Positions 1 through 5,394 of a DNA stretch of 5,832 nucleotides are shown one piece after another. A program made the position numbers and the translations under genes. Each line of letters begins with the position of its first letter. Positions within the stretch are counted from its first letter, which is position 1. Where the stretch lies: the NCBI GenBank assembly GCA_946481405.1, contig CAMLNY010000098.1, positions 1-5,832 of the forward strand. The letters are read 5' to 3'. The stretch comes from an uncultured Brevundimonas sp. (lineage in GTDB: Bacteria > Pseudomonadota > Alphaproteobacteria > Caulobacterales > Caulobacteraceae). Under the pieces are notes generated by a model. That model saw nothing but the letters and a program-made list of their open reading frames with translations. It made no database searches and had not been told where the DNA came from.

Positions 1-136
1 CCTCGGCGTCGCCGCCGGCGACGGCTTCCTGGAACTTCTTCAGGAAGGTGCGGACGCGGGTGCGGCGCGACTTGTTCACTTCGGTGCGCGCGGCGATCTT
101 GCGGATCGCTTTCTTGGCGCCGGGATTGTTGGCCAT
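1..136 (-). CDS. rpsT: 30S ribosomal protein S20 (N-terminal part, runs off the left edge)
   Basis: S20 binds 16S rRNA in the small ribosomal subunit and helps early 30S assembly. The 45 visible codons read [18 protein letters not shown] and then continue with a very basic helix rich in Lys and Arg ([15 protein letters not shown]), which is the hallmark N-terminus of bacterial S20. The family is about 85-90 residues long, so roughly the second half lies outside the window. The ATG at 136-134 is the natural start, because the protein begins with the conserved MAN; the upstream Shine-Dalgarno is weak (AGG in AGGTTCC). Transcription runs away from the BlaI-type repressor gene, so 137-348 must hold promoters for both directions. 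From general knowledge, rpsT lies beside dnaA in many Caulobacterales, which would place this window near the replication origin; that is not visible here. Confidence 0.96.
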   Translation of the reverse strand, partial: MANNPGAKKAIRKIAARTEVNKSRRTRVRTFLKKFQEAVAGGDAE

Positions 137-288
137 GGTCGGAACCTATCAACGGAAACGCCGCGGACACCCCGTCCACGGCGCGGAAATCTTCAAGAGC
201 GGGCGGCTATAGCGGAAGGGACCGCGCGGGGCATGCGGAGTCTGGGACGCGCGATCAGGGTTCTCCTGACAGACCCTTGTGGTGACAC
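137..288. other. Divergent intergenic region upstream of rpsT
   Basis: No gene is supported here. The short reading frames that cross it are Arg/Pro-rich and lack recognisable motifs. It must carry the rpsT promoter and leader on the minus strand. The only -10-like element seen is the self-complementary GCTATAGC at 206-213, one base off the Caulobacter -10 consensus GCTAnAWC, but no -35 partner lies at the expected distance on either strand. No intrinsic terminator or tRNA was seen. Confidence 0.4.
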
Positions 289-317
289 TTGACGCAGTAT
301 GGTTACAATTGTAACCA
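289..317 (+). promoter_or_regulatory. Probable promoter of the repressor-protease operon
   Basis: TTGACGC at 289-295 matches the Caulobacter housekeeping -35 consensus TTGACGS exactly. A 17-bp spacer from TTGACG leads to a weak -10, TAACCA (312-317), which puts the transcript start near 324 and leaves a short leader before the ATG at 349. An alternative reading is GTGACA (282-287) with a 16-bp spacer to TACAAT (304-309), which would start the transcript near 316 and make the mRNA almost leaderless for an ATG at 319. In both readings the palindrome at 301-316 overlaps the polymerase-binding site, as expected for a repressed promoter. The promoter is inferred from motif and position only. Confidence 0.55.
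301..316. promoter_or_regulatory. Operator: perfect 16-bp palindrome for the BlaI-type repressor
   Basis: GGTTACAATTGTAACC is identical to its own reverse complement. Its core TACAATTGTA fits the TACAnnTGTA dyad bound by BlaI, MecI and CopY repressors. It lies 33 bp upstream of the chosen start of the repressor gene and overlaps the predicted promoter, so binding should block the transcription of repressor and protease together (autoregulation). Such a long AT-containing perfect palindrome is unlikely by chance in DNA this rich in G and C. No second copy was found elsewhere in the window. Confidence 0.8.
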
Positions 318-338
318 CATGGCGACAGGTGAAACTCC

Positions 339-342
339 GAGG
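339..342 (+). promoter_or_regulatory. Ribosome-binding site deciding the repressor start
   Basis: GAGG ends six bases before the ATG at 349. The upstream ATG at 319 has no Shine-Dalgarno; it follows directly on the operator. This favours 349 as the start, and the encoded protein then begins just before the winged-helix domain, as in other BlaI family members. Confidence 0.5.
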
Positions 343-348
343 CTCGCC

Positions 349-735
349 ATGGACGAGATGACCCCACCCACCGACGCCGAACTCGACATCCTGAAATGCT
401 TCTGGCGCGACGGAGACCTGAGCGCCAGCGAGGTGCGCGCCCGGATCGCCGACAGCCTGGGCTGGACCTCGTCCACCACCCGGACCGTGCTGGAGCGGAT
501 GCGGGCCAAGGGGCTTCTGGCCCGGCGCGAGGCCCACGGCATCGCCGTCTATTCGGCCGTCCAGCCCAAGGTCGCCGTGATCGGCGGCCTGATGCGACGT
601 CTGTCCGCCGTGCTGGAGCTGGCGGGGCCGCTTCCTGCCTCGGCCTTCTCGGGCAGCGCCCTTCTGGACGAGGCCGACCTCAAGGCGCTCGAGGCGGCGC
701 TCGGTGAGGCGTCCGACGCGGAGACCGCCCAATGA
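349..735 (+). CDS. BlaI/MecI/CopY-family transcriptional repressor
   Basis: The 128-residue protein is a winged-helix repressor of the kind that dimerises on TACAnnTGTA operators and is cleaved or displaced when a partner M56 protease is activated. Residues about 7-70 form the winged helix: TDAELDILKCFW opens helix 1, LSASEVRARI helix 2, and SSTTRTVLERMRAKGLLARR covers the recognition helix and wing, matching the family pattern. Residues about 75-120 (LMRRLSAVLEL, then DEADLKALEAAL) form the helical dimerisation part. The usual family length is 120-130. Alternative starts are ATG 319, TTG 289 (which is the likely -35 box) and ATG 358. The stop overlaps the start of the M56 gene (ATGA at 732-735), so the two are translationally coupled. 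Regulation is probably autogenous through the palindrome at 301-316. The true target besides itself is unknown: no beta-lactamase or copper gene is nearby, so the name blaI is not used as a symbol. Confidence 0.92.
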   Translation: MDEMTPPTDAELDILKCFWRDGDLSASEVRARIADSLGWTSSTTRTVLERMRAKGLLARREAHGIAVYSAVQPKVAVIGGLMRRLSAVLELAGPLPASAFSGSALLDEADLKALEAALGEASDAETAQ

Positions 736-3042
736 CGCCGCCGGAGCTGATGGCCCTGTCCCTGATCGGCTCGGTCCTCGCCTCGGCCGCGGCCTGGGGC
801 GCGGCCGTCCTGATCGAACGGGGCAGCCGCGACCCGCGCCTGCGCGACGCCGTCTGGGGCGGCGGGCTGTTGTTGGGGCTTCTTCCTGTCCTCGCGGTGG
901 CCCTGATGCTGCTGAGCCCCGCGCCGGTGCGCGAGGTCGTCGCGACCGCTGGCCGCGGCGGGTTTCCTCGGCCTGATCCGGCTCGTCGCCCTCGCCCTGC
1001 GCATTCTGAGACTGGCCCGACTGATCGCCCGGGCCACGCCCGTGGATGCCCCCCTTCAGACCCGCATCGACAGCCTGGCCGGACGCCTTGGCGTACGCGC
1101 GCCGGACGCCGTGGTCAGCGCGGCGGCTGGAGAGACCCTCCTCGCCGGCCTCGGGCGTCCCCGGCTGATCCTGCCTGTGTCCGGTAAGTCCCTGCCCGAC
1201 GCGATCATCCTCCATGAGCTGGCCCATCTGAAGCGCGCGGACCACAGGACCCTGTGGCTGGAGGAGGCGATCGCGGTCGTCCTGGCCTTCAATCCCCTGA
1301 TCCCGCTCCTGCGCGCCCGACGTGACGCTGCGCGGGAGGAGGCGTGCGACGCCCTGGCCCTGACCGGGGCCGACCCCGAAGCCCGCCGCGCCTACGCCCG
1401 AACCCTGATCCAGGCCTTGCGGGACCGCGCCGGTCCGGCGAGCGCGAGCGGCGGCCTCGTCGCCCTCACCTTCACCGGCGCCGGAAGGACCACCGCCATG
1501 CATCGCCTGAACGCCGTCATGAACCCGGCCGCCCCGGCCGGCCGCCGCGTGCGCGGGATCGCCGCGGGTCTCGTTCTGGGCCTCGTCGTCGGGGCCGGCT
1601 CCGCCTCCTGGGCCATCGCCGCCCACCGACCCGTCGAGACCGTGGTCCGCGCGGGCGTCGCCGCCGCTCCGCCCGCCACGGATTTCGCCTGGGTCAGCGC
1701 GGCCCTCGATCCCGTCTACAAGGCCGCCTGGCCCGAGGCCTGCGGCTTCGGGGCCGAGGGCGACGGCCGGATCTTCGTCCATGCCGGAGCCTGCGAGACG
1801 GGCGATGGCTCCAGACTTGAAATCCTGAGCCTCGCAGGCGTCGCCTTCTCGACGGACGCCCGGGCGGCCTTCACGGCGGTCAAGGCGGCCTGCGACGCCG
1901 GCCGGCCGGTCGAGATCGCCTATGCCGAGAACGGGGCGCGCGCCCGCAGGTCCGTCGCCTGTCTCAGCGCCGCCGTCGCCCCGCCCGAGCCGGTGCGCTT
2001 CACAGTCGATCTGTCCTACGACCCGGCCATCCGCATCGCCGCAGGCGACCGGCTGGAGATCGAGCTGAAGCGCGACATGGAGCAGGGCGGCACGGCCTCG
2101 ACGGGGATCGTGCTGGATCTGGCGCCGGGCGCTATGCCGGGACAGGCCTTCGCCGACCTTCGCCCGCCGCTGCTGCCAACCGATCTTCGCAATGGTCCGA
2201 TGTTCGCCCTGTCCGCCCGGATCGTCGGATCGAACGGGGTGGTGAAGGCCGTGTCCGATCGCGATCTCGACCGTCCCCATGCGCCCTATGTGCAGAGCGC
2301 CGCCGCCATTTCGACCGCCATGCGGATGCTGCCGGCGGACGGTCAGGCGGCGTCGGCGGCCCGGATGGCCGTCGACAGCGCGGGCGCGGCCCTGCCGCCC
2401 GAGACCGCCGCCCGGTTCCGGCGCGCTTCGGCCTCGGACTATCAGCGCTACTGCGCCTCGGGCGATTCCGTAGAGGAAGGCTTCTGCGCCGGCGTCCTGT
2501 TCGCGAGCCTCGGGGGCGAGCCGAAGGCCGGCTTCTGCCTGCCCGAAAACCTGTCGGGAAATCGCGCGGCCATCTCCGCCTATCTCGCGCGCGCCAAGGC
2601 CGAGATCGCCCGCCTGAGCCCGCGGCGGGACGAGGGCGCCTATGAGTATTCAGAGCGGGCCCTGCGCCGCGCCTATCCGTGCCAGGCCGTGGCGGCTCCT
2701 GCTGCGGCGGCCCGGACCTATCAGGCGCGCATCTCCATCAGCGAGAACGGCCGGCTCGCCGCCTCGGATCGGCTGCGACTTCTTCCGAACGGCGACGCCT
2801 CGACAGTCCTGACCGTCGACGGCGTCGGCTATCGCTTCCAGCTGCGACTGTCTGAAGCGGAGCGAGGCCCCGAGGGGCAGGCGCTCATGGACACAAACGC
2901 CCACGTGGAGCGCGCCCTGCCCTCCGGCGGCTGGAAAACGACATCGCGCCCCCGCCTGACCATGCGTGCCGACGGCCAGGCGCGGATGACCTGGGGTGAA
3001 GAGGCCGGGTTGCTGTTCGATATCGTCGTCGAACCCGCCTGA
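732..3042 (+). CDS. BlaR1-like M56 family membrane metalloprotease with a non-PBP periplasmic sensor; apparent frameshift
   Basis: This should be the membrane sensor-protease partner of the upstream repressor. Reading frame 732 covers helix 1 (about residues 5-27) and helix 2 (about 37-60). At about 945-966 the coding signal jumps by +1, and the frame continues without a stop to 3042, giving about 769 residues after correction. The second part supplies helix 3 (about 74-97), the gluzincin motif HELAH (H161, E162, H165, at 1213-1227) with the likely third zinc ligand in EEACD (E203), a hydrophobic segment (about 174-194) and a last helix (about 276-297). The remaining 470 residues should be periplasmic. 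They hold no STxK or other penicillin-binding motif, but eight cysteines: C337, C354, C387, C410, then C574, C585, C602, C650. The second set lies in a segment resembling Rap1a/Tai domains. Read without correction, the upstream frame ends at 1187 (151 residues, no protease). Alternatively, the downstream frame could start at GTG 1042 and would lack helices 1-3. Whether the gene is intact is the main doubt. Confidence 0.85.
945..966 (+). other. Apparent +1 frameshift site within the M56 protease gene
   Basis: Before this interval, membrane-helix coding lies in the frame of the ATG at 732. After it, membrane-helix coding (GFLGLIRLVALALRIL) lies in the next frame, which is closed upstream by TGA at 913-915 and has no ATG, GTG or TTG until 1042. 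Removing one base in the interval joins them; the runs GGG (960-962) and TTT (963-965) are the likeliest places, since loss of either a G or a T gives the same join. This may be a sequencing or assembly error, a real inactivating insertion or, least likely, programmed frameshifting. Confidence 0.75.
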
Positions 3043-3043
3043 C

Positions 3044-3832
3044 CTAGCGGCCGGTGAACTCCGGCTTCCGCTTCTCGACGAAGGCGGTCATGCCCTCCTT
3101 CTGGTCCTCGAAGGCGAACAGGGAGTGGAACAGGCGACGTTCGAACTGAACGCCGTGAGCCAGGGTCGTCTCCAGCGCGGCGTTGACCATCTCCTTGTTG
3201 GCCATGACGGCCAGCGGGCTTTGGGACGCGATCTTCGCGGCGATCTTCCTGACCTCGTCCAGCAGGGTCTCGTGCGGGAAGACGCGCGAGGCCAGACCGG
3301 CGCGTTCGGCTTCCTCCGCGTCCATCATCCGCGCGGTCAGGCACATGTCCATGGCCTTGGACTTGCCGACCAGACGGGTCAGCCGCTGGGAACCGCCGAT
3401 GCCCGGCGCGACGCCGAGGTTGATCTCCGGCTGGCCGAACTTCGCCCTGTCCGAGGCGATGATGAAGTCGCACAGCATGGCCAGCTCGCAGCCGCCGCCG
3501 AGGGCGAAGCCGTTGACCGCCGCGATGATGGGTTTGCGGAACCGGGCGATCCGGTCGTGGCCGAGGGCGAAATAGTTGCCCGTGTACATCCGGGCGTAGG
3601 ACTGGTCGGCCATCTCCTTGATGTCGGCGCCGGCGGCGAAGGCCTTGTCGCCCGAACCGGTCAGGATCAGGCAGCGCACACTGTCGTCATGCTCGACGCC
3701 ATCCAGGAAGTCGGCGATGTCCTTGAACAGGGCCGAGTTCAGGGCGTTCAGCGCCTCGGGCCGGTTCAAGGTCACCACGGCATATCCGTCGGCGTGCCGC
3801 TCGATCAGGATGTTGGAATAGGTCTCGGCCAT
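3044..3832 (-). CDS. Enoyl-CoA hydratase (crotonase family)
   Basis: The protein adds water across the trans-2 double bond of enoyl-CoA in fatty-acid or amino-acid beta-oxidation, in the cytoplasm (EC 4.2.1.17). At 262 residues it has full family length. The oxyanion-hole segments are AFAAGADIKEM (64-74) and NGFALGGGCEL (107-117). The two catalytic glutamates of true hydratases are present: E116 in GGGCEL and E136 in FGQPEINLG, matching E144 and E164 of the mammalian mitochondrial enzyme, which this protein resembles closely up to its C-terminal AFVEKRKPEF. This makes a hydratase far more likely than an isomerase or dehalogenase. The start at 3832 is chosen over upstream in-frame codons (up to 3862) because AGAGGA lies eight bases before it and MAETYSNI is a typical N-terminus. 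The gene ends one base from the stop of the convergent M56 gene (3042 versus 3044). It is probably transcribed from the 3833-3932 region. Confidence 0.96.
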   Translation of the reverse strand: MAETYSNILIERHADGYAVVTLNRPEALNALNSALFKDIADFLDGVEHDDSVRCLILTGSGDKAFAAGADIKEMADQSYARMYTGNYFALGHDRIARFRKPIIAAVNGFALGGGCELAMLCDFIIASDRAKFGQPEINLGVAPGIGGSQRLTRLVGKSKAMDMCLTARMMDAEEAERAGLASRVFPHETLLDEVRKIAAKIASQSPLAVMANKEMVNAALETTLAHGVQFERRLFHSLFAFEDQKEGMTAFVEKRKPEFTGR

Positions 3833-3840
3833 GGCGGTGT

Positions 3841-3846
3841 TCCTCT
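3841..3846 (-). promoter_or_regulatory. Ribosome-binding site of the enoyl-CoA hydratase
   Basis: On the minus strand AGAGGA is followed by eight bases and the ATG at 3832-3830. It fixes this start over the ATGs at 3853 and further upstream, which lie on the far side of this site. Confidence 0.7.
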
Positions 3847-3884
3847 TATGCATCGCCTGCATACCGGTCCGGCCCCGGGGACGA

Positions 3885-3915
3885 AACCCGGATTGCCCCG
3901 GGCGAACGCCGGGTT
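3885..3915. repeat. Nested inverted repeat in a divergent intergenic region
   Basis: AACCCGG (3885-3891) and CCGGGTT (3909-3915) are perfect 7-bp inverted arms separated by 17 bases. Inside them lies the smaller dyad GCCC-C-GGGC (3895-3903). The structure sits between the divergent hydratase and DUF6624-type genes, 53-83 bases from the hydratase start and about 30 bases before ATG 3946. It may be an operator or an mRNA hairpin; no T run follows, so it is not a standard terminator. GC-rich sequence makes short dyads common, hence the low confidence in function. Confidence 0.4.
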
Positions 3916-3932
3916 AGGGTGCCGGACAACCT

Positions 3933-4601
3933 TTGGGGGAAGATCATGCTCGTCTGGTTCTGACCGCCGCCCTTCTGCTGGCTGAGCTCAGCCCCGAGGC
4001 TCACGCCCGTCTTGAGCCGTTCAGGACGGCGGCGGCCGAGGCGCGGGCCGAACTGGCGGCGCTGGACGACGAGGCCTCTGTGTCGACGCGGCTGATCGCC
4101 CTGCGGGCTCTGGACCAGCGGCCGATGATGACGCGTCTCGATCTTTCGGACCTGTCCGAACCGGACCAGCGCGAGGCGCGCGCCTTCATGGACGCGGAGA
4201 TCAGCCGGCTGAACGAGGAGAATGTCGCGGCCCTTCTGGCCATGGTCCCGGCTGAAGGCTGGTTCTCCAGCAAGACCTACGGACAGGAGGCGGCCACCGG
4301 GGCCTTCCTCGTCATCCAGCATTCCAACATGGACCTGCAGAAGCGCTTCCTGCCCACGATCGAGGCCATGTCCGAACGCGGCGAGGCGCTGAAATCGGAA
4401 TACGCCCTGATGTACGACCGGATCGCGGTCGCCGAGGGCCGGCTGCAGCGCTACGGCACCCAGATGCAGTGCGTTGACGGCTTCATGCGCCCCTATCCGA
4501 CCGAGGATCCGGACCGGCTGGAGGAGCGCCGCGCCCCGATGGGTTTCCGTTGGCCCGACTACGCCGGCTACCTGGCCAACTTCGGCGCCTGTCACCGCTA
4601 G
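3933..4601 (+). CDS. DUF6624 domain-containing protein (5' end probably frameshifted)
   Basis: I recognise the conserved core of DUF6624, a family of unknown function: AFLVIQHSNMDLQKRFLP (124-141), then YALMYDRIAVAEGR (157-170) and the near-invariant RYGTQ (173-177), in a protein of about 222 residues. The N-terminal third is a predicted helical, Ala/Glu-rich segment; the C-terminus is rich in Pro and aromatic residues. The only in-frame start codon is TTG at 3933, with no usable ribosome-binding site. The well-placed GGGGGA/ATG at 3946 reads in another frame; restoring one base at about 3949-3960, for example a third G before GTTCTG, would give a hydrophobic start MLVW.LTAALLLA followed by this frame, resembling a signal sequence or membrane anchor. 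Members of the family are often exported, which fits but is not proof. The stop lies seven bases from that of the convergent HTH gene. Confidence 0.82.
   Translation: MGEDHARLVLTAALLLAELSPEAHARLEPFRTAAAEARAELAALDDEASVSTRLIALRALDQRPMMTRLDLSDLSEPDQREARAFMDAEISRLNEENVAALLAMVPAEGWFSSKTYGQEAATGAFLVIQHSNMDLQKRFLPTIEAMSERGEALKSEYALMYDRIAVAEGRLQRYGTQMQCVDGFMRPYPTEDPDRLEERRAPMGFRWPDYAGYLANFGACHR
3935..3940 (+). promoter_or_regulatory. Strong Shine-Dalgarno pointing at an out-of-frame ATG
   Basis: GGGGGA at 3935-3940 is followed by five bases and ATG at 3946-3948. From that ATG only MLVWF is read before a TGA at 3961-3963. The site is ideally placed for 3946 but useless for the in-frame TTG at 3933, because it overlaps that codon. 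It argues that the natural start of the DUF6624-type gene is 3946 and that one base is missing shortly after it. Confidence 0.55.
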
Positions 4602-4608
4602 ACGAGGG

Positions 4609-4827
4609 TCAGCCCTCCCACTGGAACACCTCGGTGATCTCGACGCCGAAGACGGCGGCGATGCGGAAGGCGGCCTCGAGGCTGGGCGAGTATTTGCCCT
4701 GCTCCATCGCGACGATGGTCTGGCGCGTCATGCCGATGCGGGCGGCGAGGTCGGCCTGGGTCATCTCGTTCGCGTGGAAGCGCAGCTCGCGGATGCGGTT
4801 CCTGATCGGCGGCGGCCCCTTGGTCAC
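4609..4827 (-). CDS. Small Xre-family helix-turn-helix regulator
   Basis: This 72-residue DNA-binding protein consists of little more than one Cro/C1-type domain. Helices 2-3 are visible as [21 protein letters not shown] (residues about 23-43), followed by [27 protein letters not shown], the usual end of the compact Xre subgroup that begins with NRIRELR. The start is GTG at 4827, which overlaps the TGA of the upstream membrane-protein gene (GTGA), so translation is coupled and the two form one operon. Small Xre proteins beside a short membrane protein with a DERE-type motif are a recurrent pair in bacteria. The regulator probably controls its own operon, possibly through the inverted repeat at 5356-5387; this is inference. 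Confidence 0.93.
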   Translation of the reverse strand: MTKGPPPIRNRIRELRFHANEMTQADLAARIGMTRQTIVAMEQGKYSPSLEAAFRIAAVFGVEITEVFQWEG

Positions 4828-5306
4828 CGCAGGCCCCGGAGCAAGGCGATCGTCAGCCCGGCCCGCACCAGTTCCGACATGACGATGCAGGCGATCATGA
4901 CATTGGCCAGCAGGACGAGCACGCCGCTGCTGGTGACCTTAAGATGCGTGCCGAAGGTCGGGGCGGCCAAGGCCGTGAAATAGGCGCCGACGGCCAAGGC
5001 GATCACCAGCATGATCAGGAGCATCAGCGACACGTGGCTGGCCTTCAGCGCGGCGTGGACCTCGCGCTCGTCACGCGTTCCCCGCTCGGCCTTGGGCGTG
5101 GTCAGGGTCGCGATCGCGGTCAGGGTCACCTCGACGACCGCCACCACGAAGACGGCGCCGGCGAAACCGAGGCCCATCACCATGGCGAAGCGGGGATCGT
5201 CCAGACCGCCGTGCACCACCCGGTCGATCAGTTCCCGGAAATAGACGGTCCACACGATCACGGTGACGAAGACGGTGATCCACAGGTGCTTCTCGCGAAA
5301 CGACAT
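4824..5306 (-). CDS. Four-helix integral membrane protein, partner of the Xre regulator
   Basis: The function is unknown. The 160-residue protein shows four hydrophobic segments at about 9-24, 41-68, 92-115 and 127-150. Between the second and third lies a charged loop with [15 protein letters not shown] (77-91), similar in style to the DERE motif loop of small DUF2178-like membrane proteins found beside Xre regulators. The start at 5306 (MSFREKHLW) is chosen because GGGAG lies eight bases upstream and the protein begins directly before the first helix; extending to 5369 would add 21 residues rich in Cys, Asp and Pro encoded through the AT-rich operator-like region. It overlaps the HTH gene by four bases. 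It may sense a membrane or small-molecule signal for the regulator, or act as a small transporter; the sequence does not decide. Confidence 0.85.
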   Translation of the reverse strand: MSFREKHLWITVFVTVIVWTVYFRELIDRVVHGGLDDPRFAMVMGLGFAGAVFVVAVVEVTLTAIATLTTPKAERGTRDEREVHAALKASHVSLMLLIMLVIALAVGAYFTALAAPTFGTHLKVTSSGVLVLLANVMIACIVMSELVRAGLTIALLRGLR

Positions 5307-5314
5307 CGAACAGG

Positions 5315-5319
5315 CTCCC
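5315..5319 (-). promoter_or_regulatory. Ribosome-binding site of the membrane-protein gene
   Basis: GGGAG on the minus strand, eight bases before the ATG at 5306-5304. It supports the short form of the membrane protein over the start at 5369. Confidence 0.6.
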
Positions 5320-5355
5320 ACCGCGACAGGCGGCGAGTCGGTGTCGCACATAACC

Positions 5356-5387
5356 GACTTTATGTCCAATATTCTTTACATGAAGTC
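5356..5387. repeat. AT-rich inverted repeat, likely operator of the membrane protein/Xre operon
   Basis: GACTTTATGT (5356-5365) and ACATGAAGTC (5378-5387) are inverted copies matching at nine of ten positions, with a 12-base spacer. The arm centres are 22 bp apart, about two helical turns, so both halves face the same side of the DNA. The repeat lies 50-81 bases upstream of the membrane-protein start, in the most AT-rich stretch of the window, and just past the stop of the DUF1697 gene. It is best read as a regulatory site for the minus-strand operon, perhaps bound by the Xre protein. No convincing -35/-10 pair was found around it, and no T run that would make it a terminator. Confidence 0.5.
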
Positions 5388-5394
5388 CGATTGA

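Noticed and set aside
206..213. GCTATAGC as the rpsT -10 element
   Set aside because: It is close to the Caulobacter -10 consensus, but no TTG-type -35 lies at a usable distance on either strand.
289..348. Extended repressor start at TTG 289 or ATG 319
   Set aside because: TTG 289 coincides with the exact -35 motif and the extension would translate the operator; ATG 319 lacks a ribosome-binding site. ATG 319 remains possible if the mRNA is leaderless.
957..969. Programmed frameshifting at GGG-TTT-C in the protease gene
   Set aside because: The heptamer resembles a -1 slippery site, but the frame change needed is +1, and no stop codon or rare codon stalls the ribosome there. A +1 slip of the Phe tRNA is conceivable but unsupported.
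193..2280. A 695-codon open frame on the minus strand opposite the repressor and protease genes
   Set aside because: It is an antisense shadow of GC-rich coding DNA: the translation is Gly/Arg/Asp/Gln-rich, low in hydrophobic cores, has no recognised motif, and the plus strand carries clear domains across the same bases.
2996..3985. A 329-codon plus-strand open frame over the enoyl-CoA hydratase
   Set aside because: It is antisense to a gene with complete family motifs; its translation shows no recognisable domain.
4604..4617. Small hairpin GAGGG-TCAG-CCCTC at the convergent stops of the DUF6624-type and HTH genes
   Set aside because: A 5-bp stem with a tight loop and no T run on either side is too weak to call a terminator in GC-rich DNA.
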